Shown here one piece after another: positions 19,641-28,243 of a stretch of DNA of 64,000 bases. Where the stretch lies: positions 1 to 64,000 of the forward strand of contig JBBJLW010000013.1 in assembly GCA_037720595.1 (NCBI GenBank), written 5' to 3'. Numbering within the stretch: the first letter of the stretch is position 1; each line of letters begins with the position of its first letter. Made by a program: the position numbers and the translations under genes. Origin of the DNA: Gaiellasilicea sp037720595. GTDB lineage: Bacteria; Actinomycetota; Thermoleophilia; Gaiellales; Gaiellaceae. Below the pieces are notes generated by a model. That model saw only the letters and a list, made by a program, of their open reading frames with translations, searched no databases and had not been told where the DNA came from.

Positions 19641-20459
19641 GTGACGACCGTCGCCGAGCGCCGGTCCCGGTTCCGAGCCTTGCACGCGAGGGACGGGATC
19701 TTCGTGATGCCGAATCCGTGGGACGTCGGCTCGGCCCGGCTGCTCGCTACCGCGGGGTTCGAGGCGCTGGCGACGACGAGCGCGGGATTCGCCTGGTCCC
19801 TCGGCCGGCTCGACCAGAACGTGACGCGCGACGAGCTCGTGGCGCACGTCGCGGTCGTCGCCGCCGCGACCGATCTGCCGCTCAACGTCGACAGCGAGCG
19901 CTGCTTTCCCGACGATCCGGGCGGCGTCGCCGAGACAGTTGGGTTGCTCGCCGTGGCCGGAGCGGCCGGCTGCTCGATCGAGGACTACGACCCGGTGAAC
20001 GATCGGATCGAGGAGCTCGAGCTCGCGGCCGAGCGGGTCGCCGCGGCTGCGGAGGCGGCGCACCGGCTCTCCGAGCCGATAGTGCTCACGGGTCGGGCCG
20101 AGAACCACCTCCACGGCGTCCAAGACCTCAACGACACGATCCGGCGCCTGATCGCCTACCGCGACGCCGGGGCCGACGCCGTCTACGCGCCCGGCCTGAC
20201 CGATCTGGAGCAGATCGCGGAGCTCGTGCGCGCGGTCGAGGTACCGGTGAACGTGCTCGTCCTGCCGGGCGGGCCGTCCGTCGCCGAGCTGGCGTCCATG
20301 GGAGTCCGCCGGATCTCGACCGGCAGCCTCCTTGCCGCAGCCGCGTACGGCGCCCTCGCCGAGGAAGCCCAGCGGTTGCTGACCGACGGAACCGCGCCGG
20401 CCGTCGGCGACCTCGTCTCGCGCAAGACGCTCGACGCGGCTTTCCTCGCCGACGCGTAG
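19641..20459 (+). CDS. isocitrate lyase/PEP mutase family protein
   Basis: This 272-residue TIM-barrel protein belongs to the PEP mutase/2-methylisocitrate lyase superfamily. Matching segments are FVMPNPWDVGSARLLATAGF, ATTSAGFAWS, LPLNVDSERCF, GCSIEDYDP and the late VLPGGPSVAELASMGVRRIS. The members closest to this form in actinobacteria are annotated as isocitrate lyase/phosphoenolpyruvate mutase family and have no agreed substrate; carboxyphosphonoenolpyruvate or oxaloacetate-type chemistry is possible. The GTG start lies 1 nt after uvrA, so it shares the SOS-controlled transcript unless it has an internal promoter. Confidence 0.87.
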   Translation: MTTVAERRSRFRALHARDGIFVMPNPWDVGSARLLATAGFEALATTSAGFAWSLGRLDQNVTRDELVAHVAVVAAATDLPLNVDSERCFPDDPGGVAETVGLLAVAGAAGCSIEDYDPVNDRIEELELAAERVAAAAEAAHRLSEPIVLTGRAENHLHGVQDLNDTIRRLIAYRDAGADAVYAPGLTDLEQIAELVRAVEVPVNVLVLPGGPSVAELASMGVRRISTGSLLAAAAYGALAEEAQRLLTDGTAPAVGDLVSRKTLDAAFLADA

Positions 20460-20462
20460 TGC

Positions 20463-23400
20463 TCAGGTGCGGACGGGCGTCGGCTCGAGCGCGTCGAGCC
20501 GACGCAGCCAGACGGTCGCGCCCATGCCCTCGAACAGCTCGCGCGCCTCGGCGAGGAGCGGCGCGGCCTCCTCGGGGCGCCCCGACGACGCGAGCCAGGC
20601 GCCGTAGTCGTAGAGAACCGGCGCGAGGAAGAACGCGAAGTCGAGGTTGCGGGCGTTCGCGAGCGCGACGGCGAACGCATCGGCCGCAGCCGCCTCCTCG
20701 CCCTGCGCGGCGGCGGCGTTCGCGTGCAGGCGGTAGAGCTGGGAGTCGACCATCCGCGTGTGCACGTTCGGCGGCAGCACGTCGATCAGCGCGGCGGCCT
20801 GGAGAGCGGACGTGTGATCGCCCGTCTCTCTCGCGTAGTTCGCTGCATCCAGGAGCTGCTCACCGATGGTGTCAGCCTCGAGGAACTCGATCGCGAGCGG
20901 GAGTCTCTCGACGATGGACGCCGAAGCGTCACCGATCCGGCCGTCCAGCTGCGCCTCGAGCTGCCTTCGGCCCAACGCGACTCCGAGGCGCTGCCGGTCT
21001 ACCGCATCGGTCTCGTGCGGAAACAGGTCGAGCAGCTCGCTTGCCCGTACGCGCTCGTCCCGGTCGATCGCGATTCGCGCAAGTCTGAGGACCGTGTTGC
21101 CCAGGACGGGTTCTCCGGCGCTGCGGTCGAGCGGCAGCGTCCCGGCGAGCTCGCGCGCCTCGTCCCAACGACCGTGGTAGAGGTGCAAGTCGCAGAGGTA
21201 CGCGGCGAGCCGCACCTCCCAGAAGCGATCGCCGCGTCGCCGGGCCAGGGTCATTGCCTCCTCGAGGAGGGGCTCGGACTCCTCGAGGCGGTCGCGGTTT
21301 GCGAGCTGCACGAATAGGTTGTTGTAGGCCCGCAGTGCTTCGAAGACGAGGTCGTGGTCGAGGGCGACGCGCAGCGCCTGTCGGATCAGCGCATCGGCTT
21401 CGTGCGGATGGTGCTGGACGGTGAGGCTCTTGGTGTTGAGCGCGGACGAGAGTACGGCGGGTAGCTTCAGCTCCTCCCCGATGTCGAGCGCCACCTCGAT
21501 CCGCTCCGCCGCGAGCTGCCCGTTTCCGGCGAAATAGTGGAGACGTCCGAGCTGTGCTGCCAGCGTCGCGAAGTCGGCGTCCTGCTCGTCGCCGACAAGG
21601 ACTGCGAAGGCCTCCTCGAGCAGATCGACTGCCTCGACGATACTCCCCTGGCGCCAGAGGGCAAGCCCGAGCGCGGCGGCAACTCGAGCCCGGTCGTGGG
21701 TGGCGCCGACCTCGTCGCACAGCAAGAGGGCCGCGCGCAGATGTTGTTCGGCAATGTCGATCCGGTCGGCGGCGCGTGCGAGCTCCCCGGCCCGCTCGAG
21801 CAGGCGGGCACGCTCCAGCGGCTCGTCGGCGAGATCGACCGCTGCCTCGAACGAGCGCTGGGCGTCGTCCGTCGCCGCGAGGGCAGCCGCACGCTCGCCT
21901 GCGCGCACGAGCCAGCCGCGGGTATCGGCCTTGATCTCGCCGGCGTCGGAGTCATTTGGTTCCGCTCGATACGCGTCAAGCAGATGGGTCGCGATCACCT
22001 CGGCGATCTCGTCCGGGTCGATCCCGGCGGCTCCCGACAGGTACGAGGCCGCGGCCAGGTGCTTCGTTTTGCGATCGCGCCGCGAGAGCGTTTCGTAGGC
22101 GATCCGCTGGATCAGCGCCTGGACGAATCCGTATTGACCGCGCTCGGGGGAGCGCGGGTCACTGTCGAGCTGCAGCGTCTCCTTGCGCACGAGCGCAGCG
22201 AGAGCCGGCCGGAGTGTTTGCTCGTCGGTGCCTCCGATCGCGGCGAGCCCCCGCGGCGAGAACGTCTTGCCGAGGACGGCAGCATCCTGGAGCAATCGTC
22301 GCTCCGCCGGCTCGAGTCCGTCGAGGCGGGCGGAGATCAGGGCCTGGAGCGTCTCCGGCACGTCGAGTGCGCTGAGATCGCCGGTGGCCCGGTAGCCGCC
22401 CTCGTCCGGCTCGAGCAAGCCGCGGTCGAGGAGCATCCGCACCGTCTCGATCGCGTAGAGCGGGACGCCGTCGGCGCGCTCGCGGATCCGCCCCGCAGCT
22501 TCGTCCGGAAGCCCCGGAACGAGGCCGCGTAGGAGCGCGTCCATCGCCTCGTCGCGCAGCGGCTCGAGCGAGAGAGTCGTGAAGTTGCGCAGATTGGCGC
22601 CCCAGCCCGGGTGCCGCTCCGAGACCTCGGGTCGCGCGAGCATCACGAGGTAGATCGGATGGCCACGCGACCAGTCGAGCAGGTACTCGACGAACTCGAT
22701 CAGCGCGGCGTCCGCCCATTGGATGTCCTCGAACACGAGGATCACCGGGAACTGGTCGGCCATCCGCTCGATGAAGAGCCGCCAGGCGGAAAAGAGGTCC
22801 TCTCGGTCGAGGGCGATCCGTTCCGTCAGCCCGAGCAGGTGCTTCAGCCGAGGCTCGACGAACGCCAGCTCGTCTGCGTCCGTCACGACCTCGGCGACGA
22901 CCTCGTTGAGCTTGGCGAGCGCGTCCTCGGCCGGCTCGTCCTCCCTGATCCGGGCTCGCCAACGGATCATCTCGGCGAGCGCCCAGTAGGCGACGCCGTC
23001 GCCGTAGGCAAGGCAGCGGCCCCGGTGCCACCAGGCCTCCCCGACGAGCCCGTCCAGGTACTTCTCGAACTCCCACGCCAGCCGCGACTTGCCGATCCCC
23101 GCGATCCCGACGATCGAGAGCAGGTGCGCCCGGCCCTCCTCCGCAGTCGCGTGGAAGAGCTCCTTCACGAGCCGCAGTTCCCGCTCGCGGCCGACGAACG
23201 GCGCCTCGAGGCCGGTCGCGCGACCCTCGCCGCCGCGGGCGGCGACCACGCGCAGCGCCTGCCAGAGCGTAACCGGCTCCGTCTTGCCCTTGAGCTCGTG
23301 CAGGCCGCCGCCGTCGTAAGCGATCGCGGCTTCGCTCGTCCGCCTCGTCGTCTCGCCGACGAGCACAGTCCCCGGCGCCGCTGCCGACTGGATGCGGGAG

Positions 23401-23975
23401 GCCGTGTTGACGAGATCGCCCGCGACCATGCCCTGGGCCTGGGCGCCGAGCGTGACGGCGGCCTCGCCCGTCAGCACGCCCGCCCGGGCTTGCAGCTCGC
23501 CGTGGAGCTCCGGTACGGCGGCGACGAGCTCGAGCGCCGCCCGGACGGCCCGCTCGGCGTCGTCCTCGTGCGCCACGGGCGCACCCCAGAGCGCCATCAC
23601 CGCGTCGCCGATGAACTTCTCGACGGTGCCGCCGTAGCGCTCGATTGTGGTGCGGGCGAGCTCGAAGTAGAGGGTCAGGAGCTCGCGGGTGTCCTCCGCG
23701 TCTCGTGCCTCGGAGGCGGTCGTGAAGCCGACCAGGTCGACGAAGAGCACCGAGACGAGTCTCCGCTCCGCACTGGGTCCGCCGGCTCCTTCTTGCGCCG
23801 TCTTCGCGGAGGCCGTGACATCCAGCGGCTCTCCGCACTCACCGCAGAACTTCGCGCCAGCGGGGTTAGGGCTTGCACACGCGCGGCAGGAGATCGCGAG
23901 CCCGTGACCGCATTCGCCGCAGAACTTTCGACTCGATTCGTTCGCAGAGCCGCAGGCCGCGCAGGTGGTGGACAC
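20463..23975 (-). CDS. class III adenylate/guanylate cyclase with STAND ATPase and TPR-like repeats
   Basis: This signal-transduction protein has 1170 residues. Domains in order: two zinc ribbons (CAACGSANESSRKFCGECG and CRACASPNPAGAKFCGECG, residues 5-50); a class III cyclase domain (about 70-240); an AAA/STAND ATPase (about 260-560); and a long alpha-helical region of TPR-type repeats (about 680-1150). The cyclase domain has both metal aspartates (LFVDLVGFT, KFIGDAVMALWG) and the Asn/Arg pair in AGDLVNTASRIQ, so it should be active. The ATPase has Walker A GIAGIGKSRLAWEF and Walker B LVFEDIQWAD. The GTG start is 1 nt from the stop of the thioesterase upstream. Confidence 0.93.
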   Translation of the reverse strand: MSTTCAACGSANESSRKFCGECGHGLAISCRACASPNPAGAKFCGECGEPLDVTASAKTAQEGAGGPSAERRLVSVLFVDLVGFTTASEARDAEDTRELLTLYFELARTTIERYGGTVEKFIGDAVMALWGAPVAHEDDAERAVRAALELVAAVPELHGELQARAGVLTGEAAVTLGAQAQGMVAGDLVNTASRIQSAAAPGTVLVGETTRRTSEAAIAYDGGGLHELKGKTEPVTLWQALRVVAARGGEGRATGLEAPFVGRERELRLVKELFHATAEEGRAHLLSIVGIAGIGKSRLAWEFEKYLDGLVGEAWWHRGRCLAYGDGVAYWALAEMIRWRARIREDEPAEDALAKLNEVVAEVVTDADELAFVEPRLKHLLGLTERIALDREDLFSAWRLFIERMADQFPVILVFEDIQWADAALIEFVEYLLDWSRGHPIYLVMLARPEVSERHPGWGANLRNFTTLSLEPLRDEAMDALLRGLVPGLPDEAAGRIRERADGVPLYAIETVRMLLDRGLLEPDEGGYRATGDLSALDVPETLQALISARLDGLEPAERRLLQDAAVLGKTFSPRGLAAIGGTDEQTLRPALAALVRKETLQLDSDPRSPERGQYGFVQALIQRIAYETLSRRDRKTKHLAAASYLSGAAGIDPDEIAEVIATHLLDAYRAEPNDSDAGEIKADTRGWLVRAGERAAALAATDDAQRSFEAAVDLADEPLERARLLERAGELARAADRIDIAEQHLRAALLLCDEVGATHDRARVAAALGLALWRQGSIVEAVDLLEEAFAVLVGDEQDADFATLAAQLGRLHYFAGNGQLAAERIEVALDIGEELKLPAVLSSALNTKSLTVQHHPHEADALIRQALRVALDHDLVFEALRAYNNLFVQLANRDRLEESEPLLEEAMTLARRRGDRFWEVRLAAYLCDLHLYHGRWDEARELAGTLPLDRSAGEPVLGNTVLRLARIAIDRDERVRASELLDLFPHETDAVDRQRLGVALGRRQLEAQLDGRIGDASASIVERLPLAIEFLEADTIGEQLLDAANYARETGDHTSALQAAALIDVLPPNVHTRMVDSQLYRLHANAAAAQGEEAAAADAFAVALANARNLDFAFFLAPVLYDYGAWLASSGRPEEAAPLLAEARELFEGMGATVWLRRLDALEPTPVRT

Positions 23976-23976
23976 G

Positions 23977-24381
23977 TCAAAGCACCGCCTGCGTCTGGGT
24001 GACTCGGGCGATGTGCTTCTCGGCGTCGTCGTGGAGATCCGTCTCGACGACGATCGTCGTCCGGCCGCGGTGGAGCAACCGCGAGCGCGCGTGGACGTGG
24101 CCCTCGCGGACGGCGCGGAAGAAGTTCGTCTTCGACTCGATCGTGGCCGTGCCGTCGGCGCCGTCCGGCAGGTTCAGGAAGGCGAGATAGGCGCCGGCCG
24201 CGTCGGCCAGCGACATCAGCGCGCCGCCGTGGAGGATCCCGCCGGCTGTGCAGAGCCTCTCCTCCCAGGCCAGCCGGGCTCTCACCTCGTCCGGATCGGC
24301 CGCGACGATCTCGAGCCCGAGCGTCGCGCCGAACGGCATCGCCGCGTTGAGCTGGGCCGTCTGCTCGGCGTCGTGCTCCAC
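23977..24381 (-). CDS. PaaI-family hotdog thioesterase
   Basis: This protein of 134 residues forms a single hotdog fold. The signature is ILHGGALMSLADAAGAYLAF, followed by the strand block ATIESKTNFFRAVREGHVHA, as in the PaaI/YdiI group that hydrolyses aryl- or acyl-CoA thioesters. The specific acyl group is unknown. The GTG start at 24381 gives the expected length. It is followed after 1 nt by the cyclase gene, so the two are translationally coupled. Confidence 0.88.
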   Translation of the reverse strand: MEHDAEQTAQLNAAMPFGATLGLEIVAADPDEVRARLAWEERLCTAGGILHGGALMSLADAAGAYLAFLNLPDGADGTATIESKTNFFRAVREGHVHARSRLLHRGRTTIVVETDLHDDAEKHIARVTQTQAVL

Positions 24382-24435
24382 CAGGCGACGATATACCCCG
24401 TCTTTGGCGGAAGGCAGGGTCGCTAGGCTCAGACC

Positions 24436-25074
24436 ATGAGTCCCGACCGGCAGTGGTGGCTCCGCGTGCCGGCCGTCTTTCTCAGTCCTCGTTCGGTCTT
24501 CGTGGCCCTCAGGAACGAGGAGCAGGAGGACATCGATGCGCGGCAGGAGCCGATCCTAGCCCTCGTCTACCTCGCCGGGATCGCAGCGGTGCTCGCGACG
24601 TCGACGGCCGGGCGACTGCTCGACGACGGCGAGTACGACTCGCTCCTCATCGCCGTCTGGGCCGTGATCGCCGGCGGGATCTACGGTTTGGCCGGCTACT
24701 TCATCATTGGCGGCGCGGTCTACCTCGGGGCTCGCGGGCTGGGCAGTCTCGGAACCTACCGGCGGTCGCGACACATACTCGGATTCGCGGCGGCGCCGCT
24801 TGCGCTCTCGCTCTTTCTCGTCTGGCCGCTCGAGCTCGCGGTGCTCGGCGGCGATGTCTTCCGCACCGGCGGCTCGGACGACGGGGCCTCCGATCGCGTC
24901 TTCGACGGGCTCGAGCTCGGATTCGCGCTCTGGTCGGCCGCACTACTCCTCGTCGGGGTGCGCGCCGTGCACGGCTGGAGCTGGTGGCGCTCGCTCGGGG
25001 TGCTGGCGCTCGTCGCGCTCTTCCTATCCGCGTTCGCCTACCTTCCTTCTGTCTTCGAGCGCTACCTCGAATAG
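24436..25074 (+). CDS. Yip1-like membrane protein
   Basis: This 212-residue protein has a short N-terminal soluble part (MSPDRQWWLRVPAVFLSPRS) with the FLSPRSVFVALRNE pattern typical of Yip1-domain proteins. Five predicted helices follow, among them ILALVYLAGIAAVLAT, IAVWAVIAGGIYGLAGYFII and SLGVLALVALFLSAFAYL. The function of the bacterial members is unknown. TAGGCT lies 6 nt before the ATG, consistent with a leaderless mRNA. The last 51 nt overlap the 3' end of the convergent panB. Confidence 0.75.
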   Translation: MSPDRQWWLRVPAVFLSPRSVFVALRNEEQEDIDARQEPILALVYLAGIAAVLATSTAGRLLDDGEYDSLLIAVWAVIAGGIYGLAGYFIIGGAVYLGARGLGSLGTYRRSRHILGFAAAPLALSLFLVWPLELAVLGGDVFRTGGSDDGASDRVFDGLELGFALWSAALLLVGVRAVHGWSWWRSLGVLALVALFLSAFAYLPSVFERYLE

Positions 25075-25935
25075 CGCCAACTCGTCGGCGGGCATCGAGT
25101 AGGTGTGCTGCTCTTCGGGGAAACGGCGCTCGCGCACGTCCGAGACGTACGCGGAGACAGCCTTCGTGATCTCGGTCGCGAGATCGGCGTACTGCTTGAC
25201 GAAGCGCGGCGAGCCGCCGGCGTAGAGCCCGAGCAGGTCGTGCCAGACGAGCACCTGCCCGTCGCAGTCGACGCCGGCGCCGATTCCGATCGTGGGGATC
25301 GCGAGCAGCTCGGTGATCCGCGCCGCGACGGGTGCCGGCACCGCCTCGAGCACGAGCGCGAACACTCCGGCGGCCTCGAGCGCGAGCGCGTCCTCGACCA
25401 GGCGCCGGGCCTTCTCCGCAGTCCGACCCTGCGCCTTGAACCCACCGAGCATCGTCGCCGACTGCGGGGTCAGGCCGATGTGGCCCATCGTCGGAACGCC
25501 GGCCCCGACGAGCGCCTGGACGCGCGAGAGCGTCGGTCCGGCGCCCTCCACCTTGACGGCGTCCGCGCTCGCCTCCTTGAGAAAGCGGATCGCGTTCCGC
25601 AGCGCGTCCTCGTCGGAGACCTGGAAGGAGCCGAACGGCATGTCCGCGACGACGAGCGGGCGTCGCGCGCCTCGGTTGACCGCGCGAGTGAGCACGATCA
25701 TCTCCTCCATCGTCGCCGGCACCGTCGAGTCGTGGCCGAGCACGGTCATCGCCGCCGAGTCGCCGACGAGGATGATGTCGGCGCCCGCCGCGTCGGCGAG
25801 CCGGCCCGAGGGTGCGTCGTAGGCGGTGATCATCGCGATCGGCTGCCGCCGGGCTTTCAGCTCGGCGAGCTCGGTCAGCGCGAGCTTTCCGGGGGCGGGC
25901 GTGCCCGGAGCGGGCTTCCGAGGACGAGTGGTCAT
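25024..25935 (-). CDS. panB: 3-methyl-2-oxobutanoate hydroxymethyltransferase
   Basis: PanB transfers a hydroxymethyl group from methylene-tetrahydrofolate to ketoisovalerate to make ketopantoate. The 303-residue TIM barrel shows MITAYDAPSGRLADAAGAD, ILVGDSAAMTVLGHDSTVPA, PLVVADMPFGSFQ, VKVEGAGP and IPTIGIGAG, with the metal-binding Asp residues of the first two motifs present. The ATG at 25935 overlaps the panC stop (ATGA). The N-terminal 20 residues (PRKPAPGTPAPGK) are a Pro-rich extension. The 3' end overlaps the convergent membrane-protein gene by 51 nt. Confidence 0.95.
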   Translation of the reverse strand: MTTRPRKPAPGTPAPGKLALTELAELKARRQPIAMITAYDAPSGRLADAAGADIILVGDSAAMTVLGHDSTVPATMEEMIVLTRAVNRGARRPLVVADMPFGSFQVSDEDALRNAIRFLKEASADAVKVEGAGPTLSRVQALVGAGVPTMGHIGLTPQSATMLGGFKAQGRTAEKARRLVEDALALEAAGVFALVLEAVPAPVAARITELLAIPTIGIGAGVDCDGQVLVWHDLLGLYAGGSPRFVKQYADLATEITKAVSAYVSDVRERRFPEEQHTYSMPADELALFEVALEDRRKVGERG

Positions 25936-26708
25936 GGCATCTCCTTGTCGAGGACGACGTTGTCGATCAGGCGGGTGGAGCCGACGCGCACGGCGGCGGC
26001 GAGGACGGGCGGGTCGAGGTCGACGACCTCCACGTAGTCGATGTCGAGCCCGGCGAGGGCGGCGCGCGCAGCATCGAGATCCCGTGTGGCCAGGGCCCGG
26101 GGCAGGGTGACCGCGCGCTTGCGATCCTCGGCGGTCAACTGCGAGTTGCGCGACGAGAGAGCGAGTCCGTCGGCGTCGCGGATGGTCGGCAGGACGCGCA
26201 ACGTCAGCTCGAGATCGAGGTCGCGGATCATCCGCCGGAGCACAGCGACCTGCTGTGCGTCCTTCTGCCCGAAGTACGCGCGCTCGGGTCGCACGAGGTT
26301 GAAGAGCTTGAGGCAGATCGTCGCGACCCCGCGGAAGTGGCCCGGCCGGTACACGCCCTCGAGCTGGCGGCCGAGCTCCTCGACCTCGACCCACGTCTGG
26401 AAGCCGGGCGGGTAGATCTCGTCCACAGACGGCACGAAGAGCACATCGACCCCGGCGTTCTCGGCCAGCGCCTCATCGGTCTGGCGATCGCCCGGATAGC
26501 CGGCAAGGTCCGAGTCCTCTTCGAACTGGGCCGGGTTGACGAAGAGGCTGACGACCACGATGTCGCATTCATCGCGCGCGACGCGGAAGAGCGAGCGGTG
26601 GCCCTCGTGGAAGGCTCCCATCGTCGGCACGAGCCCGACAGACCCGCCGCCGTGGCGGGCCGACTCGAGCGCTTCCCGCAGCTCCGCGATCGTGTCGACT
26701 ACGTTCAC
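25932..26708 (-). CDS. panC: pantoate--beta-alanine ligase
   Basis: PanC condenses pantoate and beta-alanine with ATP to give pantothenate. Motifs: VPTMGAFHEGHRSLFRVAR (HIGH-like), VVSLFVNPAQFEEDSDLAGYP, FVPSVDEIYPPGF, FGQKDAQQVAVLRRM and the KMSKS-like ALSSRNSQLT. At 258 residues it is slightly short at the C-terminus compared with typical enzymes of about 280. The GTG start at 26708 overlaps the stop of the DUF2520 gene, giving a three-gene operon. The long open frame upstream of this start is antisense shadow. Confidence 0.95.
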   Translation of the reverse strand: MNVVDTIAELREALESARHGGGSVGLVPTMGAFHEGHRSLFRVARDECDIVVVSLFVNPAQFEEDSDLAGYPGDRQTDEALAENAGVDVLFVPSVDEIYPPGFQTWVEVEELGRQLEGVYRPGHFRGVATICLKLFNLVRPERAYFGQKDAQQVAVLRRMIRDLDLELTLRVLPTIRDADGLALSSRNSQLTAEDRKRAVTLPRALATRDLDAARAALAGLDIDYVEVVDLDPPVLAAAVRVGSTRLIDNVVLDKEMP

Positions 26709-27370
26709 AGCAGCGCCTTCGTCGTCTCGGCGAGCGTCACGTACATCGACTCGAGCTCCGGTCGCTCGCGGCGGATCGCGGCGACGTGCGTCTCGATCGT
26801 GGCCCAGTCGCCCCGCGCGATCGGCCCGGTCAGCTCGAAACCGTTCTCGATCATCCGGCGTAGCAGCGGATCGAGCGCCTCCGGCGGCGCCCCGGCCGAC
26901 TCGAGCAGCAACCCGGCCGCGCGCCTCAGCGTCACGAGATAGTTCGCGGCGATCGCTGCACCCGCGTGATAGGCGTCGCGCTTCGCGTCTACGAGCGCGA
27001 ACGGCTCGAGCCCGAGCGTCCGGGCAAGCCAGAAGCCGAGCTCCCGAGCTTCGTCGTCCTCGGCGGTGACTGCCGCAAATGCGCCGTCGAGTTGCTCGGC
27101 GCCGCGGGAGCGCGTGAACGTCTGCAGTGGATGCAGCCCGAAACGGCGCGAGTGAGGCGCGAGCGCGACGAGCGGCGTCGCGCCGCTGACGTGGGCGACC
27201 CATGGGCCCGGGCGCAGCGTCCCCGCCACCTCGGCGATCGCGCGATCCGGGACGCAGAGCAGGACGAGGTCGGGACCGCGCTCGGTCAGGAGGAGGCCGC
27301 GCTCGGCGAGCCTGGCGGCAATCGCCGAGCCGACGCGCCCCGCGCCGACGACGTGAACGCTCGTGATCAT
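26705..27370 (-). CDS. Rossmann-fold/DUF2520 oxidoreductase of the pantothenate operon
   Basis: This 221-residue protein begins with an NAD(P)-binding fingerprint (SVHVVGAGRVGSAIAARL), then an extended Rossmann-like half. The C-terminal helical DUF2520 domain includes FGLHPLQTFT, DAKRDAYHAGAAIAANYLVTLRRAAG and EALDPLLRRMIENGFELTG. The layout is that of 6-phosphogluconate-type dehydrogenases such as ketopantoate reductase, and it is the first gene of an overlapping operon with panC and panB. No canonical panE is seen, so a role as ketopantoate reductase is an attractive but unproven guess. An ATG with GGAG about 12 nt upstream begins it. Confidence 0.85.
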   Translation of the reverse strand: MITSVHVVGAGRVGSAIAARLAERGLLLTERGPDLVLLCVPDRAIAEVAGTLRPGPWVAHVSGATPLVALAPHSRRFGLHPLQTFTRSRGAEQLDGAFAAVTAEDDEARELGFWLARTLGLEPFALVDAKRDAYHAGAAIAANYLVTLRRAAGLLLESAGAPPEALDPLLRRMIENGFELTGPIARGDWATIETHVAAIRRERPELESMYVTLAETTKALL

Positions 27371-27413
27371 CTCGATGTGGCTCCAGTTCCGCGATCCGGA
27401 TACCGGGCGGCGT

Positions 27414-27450
27414 TAGTCTAGCTCCGGTGCGCATCGCGGTCTGCGGCTAA
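27414..27450 (+). pseudogene. promoter plus first seven codons of a lost Rossmann-fold gene
   Basis: TAGTCT (27414-27419) lies 7 nt before GTG at 27427, which begins MRIAVCG and then hits TAA at 27448. The seven residues are the usual start of an NAD(P)-binding Rossmann protein, and the promoter spacing matches that of real genes here. The end overlaps the 3' end of the opposite GNAT gene, so this looks like a gene head left after a deletion or insertion. Confidence 0.35.
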
Positions 27451-28040
27451 TCGGGGCGATCGAGCCGGCGGAGCAGGTTTGCCCGTACGTCGGGCCATTC
27501 CTCGGCGATCACGCTGTACCACGCCGAGTCGCGGTTCTCGCCGCCGCGCACGAGCATGTGCCGCCGGTGCACGCCCTCGAACTGGGCCGGCAGCGCCTCC
27601 ATCGCCGTGCGCGAGCGCTCGTTCTGCGCGTCCGTCTTCAACTCGACGCGGCGGCAGCCGAGCCGCTCGAAGGCGTCGCCGAGCATCAGCAGCTTGGCCT
27701 CGACGTTCGCACCGGTGCGCCAGACCCGCGGATCGAGCCACGTCCAGCCGATCTCGAGGCTGCGGTGCTCGGGCCGGAGCGCCAGGAAGCGGCTGCTCCC
27801 GACGACTCGGCCGTCGCTCTGGTTGACGGTCGCGAACGGAAGCTCGGCGCCGGCCGCTGCACCGGCGAGCGCGTCCGCGACGTACTCGTTCATCTGCTCG
27901 CGCGTCTGCGGTTGGAGGATGCTGAGCCAGCGCCAGATCCTGGGATCGCGCGAGGCTTCCCAGAGTCCGGCCTCATGCGCGGGCGCGAGCGGCTCGAGGC
28001 GCACGAGATCGCCTGGCAGCGTCCTGGCAGCCCACGTCAT
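27447..28040 (-). CDS. GNAT N-acetyltransferase, RimJ/RimL-like
   Basis: This 197-residue GNAT protein resembles the RimJ/RimL/YjdJ group: N-terminal TLPGDLVRLEPLAPAHEAGL, central DGRVVGSSRFLALRPEHRSL, the IGWTWLDPRVWRTGANVEAK cofactor strand, and LGCRRVELKTDAQNERSR. Such enzymes acetylate protein N-termini or small amines; the substrate is unknown. The ATG at 28040 is preceded by TACCAT with a 7-nt gap (leaderless layout). A longer open frame upstream is discarded for this reason and because it lacks similarity. Confidence 0.88.
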   Translation of the reverse strand: MTWAARTLPGDLVRLEPLAPAHEAGLWEASRDPRIWRWLSILQPQTREQMNEYVADALAGAAAGAELPFATVNQSDGRVVGSSRFLALRPEHRSLEIGWTWLDPRVWRTGANVEAKLLMLGDAFERLGCRRVELKTDAQNERSRTAMEALPAQFEGVHRRHMLVRGGENRDSAWYSVIAEEWPDVRANLLRRLDRPD

Positions 28041-28243
28041 TCCACGGATGGTAGGACGCGGGAGACTGCGCTCGCGCAGCGACGGTTTCGTCAGCCTGGT
28101 CGAGATCCCCTTTCGGCCTGAAGGACGGCCGCGTCGTACTAGTATCGGTCCGCCGGTAAGCCGGCGACAAGACATGAGCAGCTGGACAGAGCGCGCGCAC
28201 CGTGTTGGGCCAGCCGACGTCTGCGACCGCGACGGAGCCTGGC

